Source of the DNA: an uncultured Prevotella sp.
Lineage (GTDB): Bacteria; Bacteroidota; Bacteroidia; Bacteroidales; Bacteroidaceae
DNA length: 64,000 nt
Assembly: GCA_905233165.1 (NCBI GenBank)
Contig: CAJODL010000001.1
Span: forward strand, 62,001-126,000
Direction: 5' to 3'
The position numbers and the translations under genes are program-made. Below, in pieces: positions 51,117-64,000 of the stretch. The notes under the pieces were generated by a model. The model worked only from the letters and a program-made list of their open reading frames with translations. It made no database searches and was not told the DNA's origin. Numbering within the stretch: the first letter of the stretch is position 1; each line of letters opens with the position of its first letter.

Positions 51117-53639
51117 CTACTCTATAGGCCCATCTATCAAATGAACAACAGCAGTAGAAGTTGTATATAACCCAGTAGCATTCTCCTTATCACTGGAATT
51201 CACAACATACTCACGTGCCATAAGATTATATTTATCAGCAGTCTTTATTACCTTACGCATTACTGAAGCAGATGTTTGTGTTTTACGTACAAAAAGATTA
51301 TTGTCTTTTAATTCTGCATATATTCTTACGAACTTTTCTGTTAATGGATCCACCAAAGATGTTTCATAACCATCCTCTGCCATATTACCAGACCCTATGA
51401 ACAAAGATCCATCCTGGATGTGCAATAAAAGCATATTCATTATTTTAATAGAATCGGCTATTCTCTCTGGTGATCCTTCAGGTTCAGCCTGTACATCTTC
51501 CCATGTTGGGAAACTTGCAAGAGAAGTATTTGTGGGAACATAAACCGTATAATGATATGCATTAAACAAACTGAAATTGTTAGGTTTTACACATGCTTTA
51601 TTATTATCACGATTATCCTCCAACAATCCACTTTTATCCAGCAAATCCCTGAATTTACTCATTTCAGGCACTTCTGCCAGCAAATCCATAACATTCTTTT
51701 CAGTTGTCATGATTGGTTCTTCAAGAATATATACTTTACCATTACCTGCCTTAGTCTGATCATATACATGAGAAACTTTTATCGGAGCACCCTCATTTAT
51801 CTGACGGCTACCTTCTACAGTCATACCAGATGCACCTAAAGAAGTATTCCTTACACGTATCTCCTGACCACCTTTGGTGCGGTAATATTCGTTTCCATTT
51901 TCAACATCACCGATAACGATATGGTTATCCAGAATATCTTGCAGACGCTTTACTATTAATCCATTATTATCGATTTCTGTACTATCTGTTCCCACTACAT
52001 TGCCATCAGCATCGCACGTGCGCAGCCATGCGCGCACCGACTTGCGTTCCTCATCATAATAGAAACGACACAACTCTCGACTACTCTTACCATACGATGT
52101 CGGATCCATATAACACTGTAACGCACCATTGCTTGGAATGAAGAAACTATAGCGTGAATTAAGAGAATTCAAATAAACATTATATTGATTCTGTTCTACA
52201 GCCCAACGCATAACCTTAAGGTTGTTCTTCACTACGGCAGGATATAATACACTTACAAACGATGTAGGAGAATATACTTTATTTGTCAAATATATAGCGC
52301 CATTGCAACCTAACCATACGCTATCAATTGCAGAAACATCAACACCCATCGGGTCGTTCGCGTCATTGAGGATGCCATCAAATTTTGAAGGTACACTCTC
52401 AGTAAAAGATGATAGCATATTGTTATTTATAAGTTCTACTATAACATCATTAGGAACTTTATCCAAAGTTCCATACTCCTCAAGAAGCACTTTTCCTTCC
52501 TGATTTGTAAAATAGTTATTCAATGCCTCATCCGAAGGAACCATCATAACACCCATATTCTTCTGCATAGCAACCTCATCAGAAGAAGTTACAATACCTG
52601 TATAATATGTGTTCCACCCTGGATCGAATTTCAACAGTCCTGCAGTAACATTGTTATCATCATCCAAATTGAGAATTCTTCCTCCTTGAGATTTCTTAGA
52701 AAAGAATCGACGCTCATACAATCTATATTTTGAGAAATCACGATCTGGACGATTTTGATATGTACGTATTACATTTTCATCAGTAATGCGACGAGGAACA
52801 GCAAAACGTAGAACAAGTTTATTCCACATAGATACCTGAGGCTTGCTGTCAACGATATCAGCTATACTCTTGAGAGGCATCATTACCTCTTTAACCTTAT
52901 GGATGAAACCATTACTACATTTAATATTATGCTCAATTATATTATCACCATTTACACTAGCATCACCAGAAATACGATTTGTCGTATTATTGAATAAAAA
53001 GTTATAATCATCATTGGTGATTTTGTTATTGGTGAGATAACCCTCGATAAAATGCATCATAGGTGGCAATGTTGCATCCTTAAGAAGATATATTTTCTCA
53101 AGGTTCTCATCACGGAGCTTTTTCCATGTAGAGTTGTTCGCCCAATCCTTCTCATCCATATTAGGGAGGTCAGCAACATCAACCAAAGCGAGGGTATCAC
53201 CTGGATCTTGAGAAGTGATACGACGCATACATTGTCCCTCAATAGGGCCCTCTACACTTGAAAGATCATTAATCTGGTAACTGTTATTGATAACAGATCC
53301 TTTCAACAGCAGGCATTTCTGAGATTCTGATAAATCCTCATATCTCTTCACACCCCATTCGTTAGAAGAATAAAAACGTTCAAATGCCTCATCGTCAGCA
53401 GCAAAGATTGTTTTACTACCCGTTTTGGCAAGGACTTCAGCAAGACCAAGGTCGTCAATCATACGAATTGTGTTGGTATAATTGCCCTGCTCTTCTAGAT
53501 AACTGTAAATACTTGCGCCCCATCCTTCTGGGTCCGTCTCATCTAAATCATACTTACTGCAAGAGGTAATCCCACAGGCAAGAAGAAGAGAGCAACCAGC
53601 AAGTATCAAACTTTTTTGTGGTTTTAGGAAATTAAACAT
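51117..53639 (-). CDS. Fasciclin (FAS1)-domain lipoprotein, multi-domain
   Basis: 840 aa; lipobox LLACGITSCSKYD; SKTIFAADDEAFERFYSSNEWGVKRYEDL; VMMVPSDEALNNYF. Confidence 0.86.
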   Translation of the reverse strand: MFNFLKPQKSLILAGCSLLLACGITSCSKYDLDETDPEGWGASIYSYLEEQGNYTNTIRMIDDLGLAEVLAKTGSKTIFAADDEAFERFYSSNEWGVKRYEDLSESQKCLLLKGSVINNSYQINDLSSVEGPIEGQCMRRITSQDPGDTLALVDVADLPNMDEKDWANNSTWKKLRDENLEKIYLLKDATLPPMMHFIEGYLTNNKITNDDYNFLFNNTTNRISGDASVNGDNIIEHNIKCSNGFIHKVKEVMMPLKSIADIVDSKPQVSMWNKLVLRFAVPRRITDENVIRTYQNRPDRDFSKYRLYERRFFSKKSQGGRILNLDDDNNVTAGLLKFDPGWNTYYTGIVTSSDEVAMQKNMGVMMVPSDEALNNYFTNQEGKVLLEEYGTLDKVPNDVIVELINNNMLSSFTESVPSKFDGILNDANDPMGVDVSAIDSVWLGCNGAIYLTNKVYSPTSFVSVLYPAVVKNNLKVMRWAVEQNQYNVYLNSLNSRYSFFIPSNGALQCYMDPTSYGKSSRELCRFYYDEERKSVRAWLRTCDADGNVVGTDSTEIDNNGLIVKRLQDILDNHIVIGDVENGNEYYRTKGGQEIRVRNTSLGASGMTVEGSRQINEGAPIKVSHVYDQTKAGNGKVYILEEPIMTTEKNVMDLLAEVPEMSKFRDLLDKSGLLEDNRDNNKACVKPNNFSLFNAYHYTVYVPTNTSLASFPTWEDVQAEPEGSPERIADSIKIMNMLLLHIQDGSLFIGSGNMAEDGYETSLVDPLTEKFVRIYAELKDNNLFVRKTQTSASVMRKVIKTADKYNLMAREYVVNSSDKENATGLYTTSTAVVHLIDGPIE

Positions 53640-53867
53640 ATTTAGTATTTTTGAAATAGATTTTTATCTTTTCGAACTATTAGGAATCTGTTTGCGATTG
53701 CAAAGATAGATATTTATTATCTAATGCTCTTCTCTTTTTGTTTCCTTCTCTTTATTTTCTATAACAAGTACACCTTTACCTATATAAAAAATGCCAATAA
53801 CTTTCGCTCATGTAACATAACAGGCAAGTAAATTACATTTTTTTTATGTCATTTATTATTTTTTTCA

Positions 53868-53875
53868 TACCTTTG
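53868..53875 (+). promoter_or_regulatory. -7 box TACCTTTG for the HTCS gene
   Basis: TACCTTTG, 28 nt upstream of ATG 53904; no good -33. Confidence 0.55.
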
Positions 53876-53903
53876 CCCTATCCTAAACGCTTTAACTACA
53901 AAA

Positions 53904-56900
53904 ATGAAAAAACAAACCTTCCAATTTTTATCTTGTATCTTTATTTTATTCATCAGTATTCCTATTGTAGCTCAAAACTGTATGCTGTCATTTACGAGGC
54001 AGCTTAGTAGCAGTTTCCTAAACGAAATATACCAAGACAAACAAGGAATGATATGGGTGACAACGGAAAATGGACTCAACCGATATGATGGGTATTCCTT
54101 TGAAACCCTCAATACGAACGACGGACTACCATCTGACATTATCATCAATGCTATACAAGGTGAAGACGGAAGGATATACTTAGGCACATCGAGAGGTTTG
54201 TGTCGTAGTACAATAAATGGCTTTGAAACTATTATTGATGAAAAATATGGTGCCATTCACCAATGGTATGTCACAGATTTGGTAAAAACACATAAAGGCG
54301 AAATCATTGCTGCTACATCAGGAGGAGGATTATGCAAGGTTACAGCAGAAGGAAAATTCCGTAATATAACAGAAAACATCCCAGAAGCAAGATACTGTCG
54401 TAGCATTATTGAAGATAATCACGGGAATTTATGGGTAACAACTGATTATAAGAATATCTTATGCATACGTTCCACATCTGCAGGTGGCAAAGAAGATTAC
54501 ACCGTTATTGGACGATATAGTCCAAAAACAGATGGTAGTGTCTCTGTTTTATGCAAGGACAATAATAATATATACGTAGGGTATCTAAGTGGAGGCATAT
54601 ATTACAAACGTCCAAATGAGAATAAATTTTCTTCGATTCCATCGACTGATAATTATTCTATCAATACAATAGCATACCATTCAGGAAAAATCTACGCAGG
54701 AACAGATGGTGATGGTATCTTCATTCTTGATGCCAAAGATATGTCATTCAAACCTTTGTCATTATATTCACCAGACGCAAACATATCACGTTCCAAAGTT
54801 ACCAGCATACTCTTTGACAATGAAGAGAATTTATGGCTCGCTCTAAATCAGAAAGGTGTTTTCATGCAACCACACCAACGTAATCAATTCGGTTATCTGG
54901 GACATTTACAGTTTGGCGGAGGAAATATTGGGGATGCCTGTGTTATCGCATTATACAAAGGAAATAGCAATAACACATTATATGTAGCTACTGACAGAAA
55001 TGGAATTTACGGATTACAAGACCTCAACAGCCAATCCGCCAGTATTCATTATAAATCCCCGGCTACCGTTCTTACAATGATAGAGGACAACAGCGGGAAA
55101 CTTTGGGTAGGTTCTTACGCAGAAGGTTGTGGATGGATTGACGGTAACGGCACATATCATCGTATGCCATTTTCTCATGGTAGTGCAGGAGAGGTTTTTG
55201 ATTTACAAAAAGATAATCAAGGACGAATTTGGATAGGAACATTGGGGGATGGTCTAAAATGTTATGATCCAACTTCCGGAAAATTAATAGAATATCGTGC
55301 AAAGGCAGGCAAAAAAGACCAGCTTATAAATAATTATATATTGCAGATGGAAATGAGTCCTGACCGTACAATGTTGTTTGTAGGAACTTCCATGGGATTA
55401 GCATGTTTGGACATTCCTTCTGGCAGCTGGACAAAAGTTTTAGGCACGGACTCTATTCTTAGTGGTGAAATAATCAGGTGCTTGAAATACACCAATCAAG
55501 TAGGATTGTGGGCAGGAACATCAAAGGGTATTTATCATTATGACATTTCTACCAAGAAACTAACACATTACACAGAAAAGGATGGTCTTCCTTCTAATAA
55601 TATAGCAGGAATCGAAATAGATAATAATCAACGAATATGGATAAGTACAAATAAGGGTATTTGTTCTCTTACACTGCCAAAAGGAAGAATACAGAGATAC
55701 TATACATCAAATGGAGTTCGTGCCAACGAATTCAATAAAGGATGTTCTTATTATACCAACGACGGTATGCTTTATTTTGGAGGAACACTAGGTGTTACAT
55801 ATTTTAATTCAAAAACAATAAAACCATCTGCAAAAAAACACCATGTTTCACTTACAAAGATTCTTATTGGTGATAAGACAGTACATGCCTTGATGAAATC
55901 GGGAAAATTCACAATATGTGATACTACGATTAATGAGTGCAATAGGTTTGATTTTTCTCATAGTGACAATAGCATCACGATGCACTTCTCTACCCTATCG
56001 TACGAGGCATCACAACGCATTTCTTATGCATATTCTATTAACAATGGAAAATGGGTCACAATGTCACCAGGAGTGAACACACTTACACTCAGCAACCTAC
56101 AGCCTGGAGACTATAACATACGTGTTACCGCAACGGAGGGTGGAGTTGTTTCTGACCAAAAAGAGTTTGAGATAGTTGTTCACAATCCATGGTATTTAAC
56201 ACCATTTATGCGAATAATATACTTCACCATAATTCTTTTACTCATTGGTTATGGTATATGGCAATTCATGAGATATGGTAAGCAGCAGTTGAAAATACGT
56301 GAACACAGGAATGCAGAAATACTACAAGAACAAAAATTACAGTTCTTCATAAACATTTCACATGAGATTAGAACCCCAATGACCCTGATATTACTGCCAT
56401 TGCAGCAACTTATAAATGATGACAAACATGCTGGCAGGCAGGCCATTTACACCTCCATGAAAAGAAATGCAGATCGCATCTTACGCCTTATTAACCAGAT
56501 TATGGACATAAGAAAGATTGACAAAGAACAGATGAAGATGCATATGCAAGAAACGGAATTCATTGAATATAACAAACAAATTATAGACCTTTTTAATATT
56601 CAGGCGACAGCCAAAGGCATTGACTTAATTTTTATCCATTCCATCGACAAAATAATGGTATGGATTGATCGTGGAAACTTTGATAAAGTCATTACAAATC
56701 TCCTTTCTAACGCATTAAAATACACGAATAATGGTGGTAAGATTATAGTGACTATAGAAACATATGAGAAACAAATTACAGTAAGGGTTTTCGATAATGG
56801 AGAACCCATACCTGAAAACGAAATTCAGAATATCTTCCGTCGTTTTTATCAAACAAGCTCTTTCACCAATCTTAACAAAGCAGGAACTGGTGTCGGCCTT

Positions 56901-57935
56901 GATCTTGCACGTTCTATTGTCCTGATGCACCATGGAGAAATCAATGTTCGCAATGTCGAGGGTGTATCTGGCAATATAGATAAAGGCGTAGAATTTTCTG
57001 TTACTATACCATTAGGCAGTGATCACCTAACAGAAGAAGAAATGGTAAAAACAGAAAACCCTGCAAATAGTAATTCTACAGAAGATTTCCCAATAGCCGA
57101 TGTTAGCGATGAAAACGATGCTGATACTGATGATGAAATGGATATAGATACAACAACTACCGAATCTCGCCGACCTACAATCGTTATTGTAGAGGATGAA
57201 GATGAGATAAGAAATTATCTAATGACTGAATTCTCTGAAATATATAGAGTTCTTGCATTCCCTGATGGAAGTGAGGCCCTTCCTGTTATTTTAAGGGAAC
57301 GACCACAGCTTATAATATCTGATATAATGATGCCACGTATGGATGGAAATACTCTTCTTGCCAAAGTACGTAGCAACGTAAATACCAATCATATACCTAT
57401 TATATTATTGACTGCAAAGGTACGTGATGAGGAGAAACTAGAAAGTCTCGAACTTGGAGCAGACCTTTACATTACCAAGCCTTTCAACATGGACATTCTT
57501 AAACGTAATGTTGCTAATCTGTTAAAGACTAGAAAGATGTTAAGGAACAAATATGCTGGTAAAGAAACTCCCCAGGCAAAGATTGACAACATTGTACTTG
57601 AAAGTCCTGATGAAAGACTTATCAACCGAATCATGGATGTGGTTAACAAGAATCTCAATAACTCAGACCTTAACATAGATATGATATGCAGCGAAGTTGG
57701 TATAAGCCGTGTTCATCTACATCGAAAGATGAAGGAAATGACTAATCAGACCCCACATGACTTCATACGTAATCTACGTCTCAAGCAGGCAGCACGCCTG
57801 CTCTCCATGAAAGGTCAGAGTATAACAGAAGTCGTTTACCATTGTGGTTTCAACAGTGCCACTTCTTTCTCCACTATGTTTAAGAAAATGTATGGCATGT
57901 CACCGCGTGAATATCAGCGGCAACATGCCGATTAA
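53904..57935 (+). CDS. Hybrid two-component system regulator (Reg_prop/Y_Y_Y sensor, HisKA, HATPase, REC, AraC HTH)
   Basis: 1343 aa; repeated W.GT..GL.. blades; FFINISHEIRTPMTLI; GTGVGLDLARSIVLMHHG; IVIVEDEDEIRNYL..SDIMMPRMDG; C-terminal AraC HTH. Confidence 0.97.
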   Translation: MKKQTFQFLSCIFILFISIPIVAQNCMLSFTRQLSSSFLNEIYQDKQGMIWVTTENGLNRYDGYSFETLNTNDGLPSDIIINAIQGEDGRIYLGTSRGLCRSTINGFETIIDEKYGAIHQWYVTDLVKTHKGEIIAATSGGGLCKVTAEGKFRNITENIPEARYCRSIIEDNHGNLWVTTDYKNILCIRSTSAGGKEDYTVIGRYSPKTDGSVSVLCKDNNNIYVGYLSGGIYYKRPNENKFSSIPSTDNYSINTIAYHSGKIYAGTDGDGIFILDAKDMSFKPLSLYSPDANISRSKVTSILFDNEENLWLALNQKGVFMQPHQRNQFGYLGHLQFGGGNIGDACVIALYKGNSNNTLYVATDRNGIYGLQDLNSQSASIHYKSPATVLTMIEDNSGKLWVGSYAEGCGWIDGNGTYHRMPFSHGSAGEVFDLQKDNQGRIWIGTLGDGLKCYDPTSGKLIEYRAKAGKKDQLINNYILQMEMSPDRTMLFVGTSMGLACLDIPSGSWTKVLGTDSILSGEIIRCLKYTNQVGLWAGTSKGIYHYDISTKKLTHYTEKDGLPSNNIAGIEIDNNQRIWISTNKGICSLTLPKGRIQRYYTSNGVRANEFNKGCSYYTNDGMLYFGGTLGVTYFNSKTIKPSAKKHHVSLTKILIGDKTVHALMKSGKFTICDTTINECNRFDFSHSDNSITMHFSTLSYEASQRISYAYSINNGKWVTMSPGVNTLTLSNLQPGDYNIRVTATEGGVVSDQKEFEIVVHNPWYLTPFMRIIYFTIILLLIGYGIWQFMRYGKQQLKIREHRNAEILQEQKLQFFINISHEIRTPMTLILLPLQQLINDDKHAGRQAIYTSMKRNADRILRLINQIMDIRKIDKEQMKMHMQETEFIEYNKQIIDLFNIQATAKGIDLIFIHSIDKIMVWIDRGNFDKVITNLLSNALKYTNNGGKIIVTIETYEKQITVRVFDNGEPIPENEIQNIFRRFYQTSSFTNLNKAGTGVGLDLARSIVLMHHGEINVRNVEGVSGNIDKGVEFSVTIPLGSDHLTEEEMVKTENPANSNSTEDFPIADVSDENDADTDDEMDIDTTTTESRRPTIVIVEDEDEIRNYLMTEFSEIYRVLAFPDGSEALPVILRERPQLIISDIMMPRMDGNTLLAKVRSNVNTNHIPIILLTAKVRDEEKLESLELGADLYITKPFNMDILKRNVANLLKTRKMLRNKYAGKETPQAKIDNIVLESPDERLINRIMDVVNKNLNNSDLNIDMICSEVGISRVHLHRKMKEMTNQTPHDFIRNLRLKQAARLLSMKGQSITEVVYHCGFNSATSFSTMFKKMYGMSPREYQRQHAD

Positions 57936-59771
57936 ATCGTGATTTATAATTCAAATGGCACAACTGGCAATTTGTTCTTTCCTACTAATGTTGCATTAAT
58001 AGGGTTACTCTTCCATGCGTAGCGAACCTTATCGCCAACCTCATTTATAATAATTTCCTTATCATGCGCTTTGCCCGATACATTATGCCATGTACCATTG
58101 ACAAGTATTTCTAAATCACCTGTACCATCGTTATCCTGAAGTGGCTGATCCATAATGACAACCATTTTCTCTCCCCTCTTCTCCAGTTTGACAGGTTGTG
58201 GACTTTGTACGCCATTTAATAAAGCCATAGCACAACGCTCTGCTACTTCACGCTTACGCAAAGGATGAATGTCAGAAGCCTCGCCAAGGTCATGTGCTGC
58301 AGTTATGGTAGCATGGGCATCGTCTCTTGCAACAAGGCGCTGTTGCTCACGTAACTGTGTCCATGTACTATTCTGGGGCTTTTCCGAGTAATCCATATAT
58401 CCTGCCAATTGCACAATATTGAATGGCAATGTCGGATTATTGAATATCGTACGCCAGTTACCCATCATTTTCTTGAGCATATTGCCATATTCCAATGGGT
58501 TGCCGGTATTTGATTCTCCCTGATACCATACTACTCCCTTTATTGCGTATGGGGCAAGAGGAAATATCATACCATTATAAAGTACCGAAGCCTGATTATT
58601 GGTATTTATCTTCCCACCTAAAGGCCCTTCTGGCATTACGGAACCTGTCTTCATCTTCCATTCTAAAGACAGTGATACCTTATTCCCATCTTCAAAGACT
58701 ATCTCATGTGGCTTATCCTTAAAGAAATTTGCCATACCGCTTTTAACAATAATGCGTACAGCTATCGTATTATCCCCCTCGTGAAGAAGACCTGCAGGAA
58801 TCGTATAGCGCCGTGGTGGATACTGATAATATGTTACCCCAACCTGTTTGCCATTTACATAGGTATAATCCATATCATGCAGTGTACCGAGAAGCAATTT
58901 CGCAGGCTTACCAGCGTGTGCCTTATCTACGTTAATATGTTGTCTTAACCATATTGAGCCTGTTATTGCTTTTCCGTTATGCCTTGCCCACGCCCTATTA
59001 TCATATTGATTATATACATTCCATCCACTATCATTATAATTTGGATTTACATAACCTTCGACCTGTCCAGAATCTGTAGCATTCATTGTATTAAACCAAA
59101 CATCATTAGCACGATTATTTGCTTTTGTTTGAGCTGCTACATATGCAGAATCAGTATAAAGAAGATAATTACTGTAATACTCCGTATTCTTTAAAGAATC
59201 AATAGCAAGCCATGCCTGTATCGGAGACCCTCCGAGGGAGGATTGTATGATTCCCTGTGGAACGCCTGTTTCTTTATATATCTTCTGAGCTAAGAAATAT
59301 CCCAATGCAGAAAAAGTCCATGCATTTTGTTTATTTGCTGACTTCCAACCAATATTTTCTTTTACATCCTTACCAACAGAAACGCTTGCCTTTGTCCTTA
59401 CCTGGAACAAACGTATATTATCATTACTGTATGTATCAATATCAGTTGCATACTGCGGATAAACACGTTCAATCGTAATGTCAACATTCGACTGTCCTGA
59501 ACATAGCCAAACATCTCCGACCATAATATCTGTCAATATTTGGTCACTTATTGTCATGGTATAAGGGCCGCCGGCTTTCTGTTTTGGTATATTTACCTGC
59601 CATCTGCCATTAGAATCCGTAGTAGCCGTATATTTCTTACCACGAAACTCTACAATGACAGTCTCACCCTTTTCAGCCCATCCCCACACGGGAATATCCT
59701 GACCACGCTGCAACACCATGTGCGAATGAAACAAAGCGGGCAGTGAAACACCGCCCGCTTTGGCTATTAAA

Positions 59772-64000
<4,229 letters not shown>

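Overview
The window is a Bacteroidota chromosome segment, probably Prevotella-like; that assignment is inferred from protein families, TAnnTTTG promoters and SusC/SusD/FAS1 content. It has three parts. (1) Two polysaccharide-utilisation-type regions. The left one (about 0-17 kb) has a SusC + fasciclin lipoprotein pair, large secreted CBM-like/FIVAR proteins, a GH43-LamG enzyme and a putative HExxH protease. The right one (37.4-64 kb) has a seven-gene SusC/SusD/FAS1 operon, a hybrid two-component regulator, a GH30-GH43 fusion and two SGNH/sialate-O-acetylesterase-like esterases. (2) A housekeeping block at 17-37 kb: lepB, dapB, rnc, fabF, acpP, S41 protease, amidohydrolase, sufBCDS, TrmH-type methyltransferase, PAP2, ruvB, coaD, ybeY, Lrp, a C26-M19 fusion, M28 and dprA. 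(3) Non-coding or overprinted structure, which is the most unusual content. Two intergenic arrays each have exactly four 21-bp palindromic units (10599-10682 and 37273-37356). A ~26-aa C-terminal tag is shared by five secreted proteins. At two gene junctions the DNA encoding this tag is re-read in the +1 frame as the start codon and signal peptide of the next gene. Heptanucleotide (AAAGGTC)n tracts sit at gene junctions and just before the tag in two proteins. A truncated CDS at the right edge (63687-64000, minus strand) is missing from the supplied ORF track. No tRNA, rRNA, CRISPR or transposase was recognised. All calls come from reading the sequence; no database search was run.
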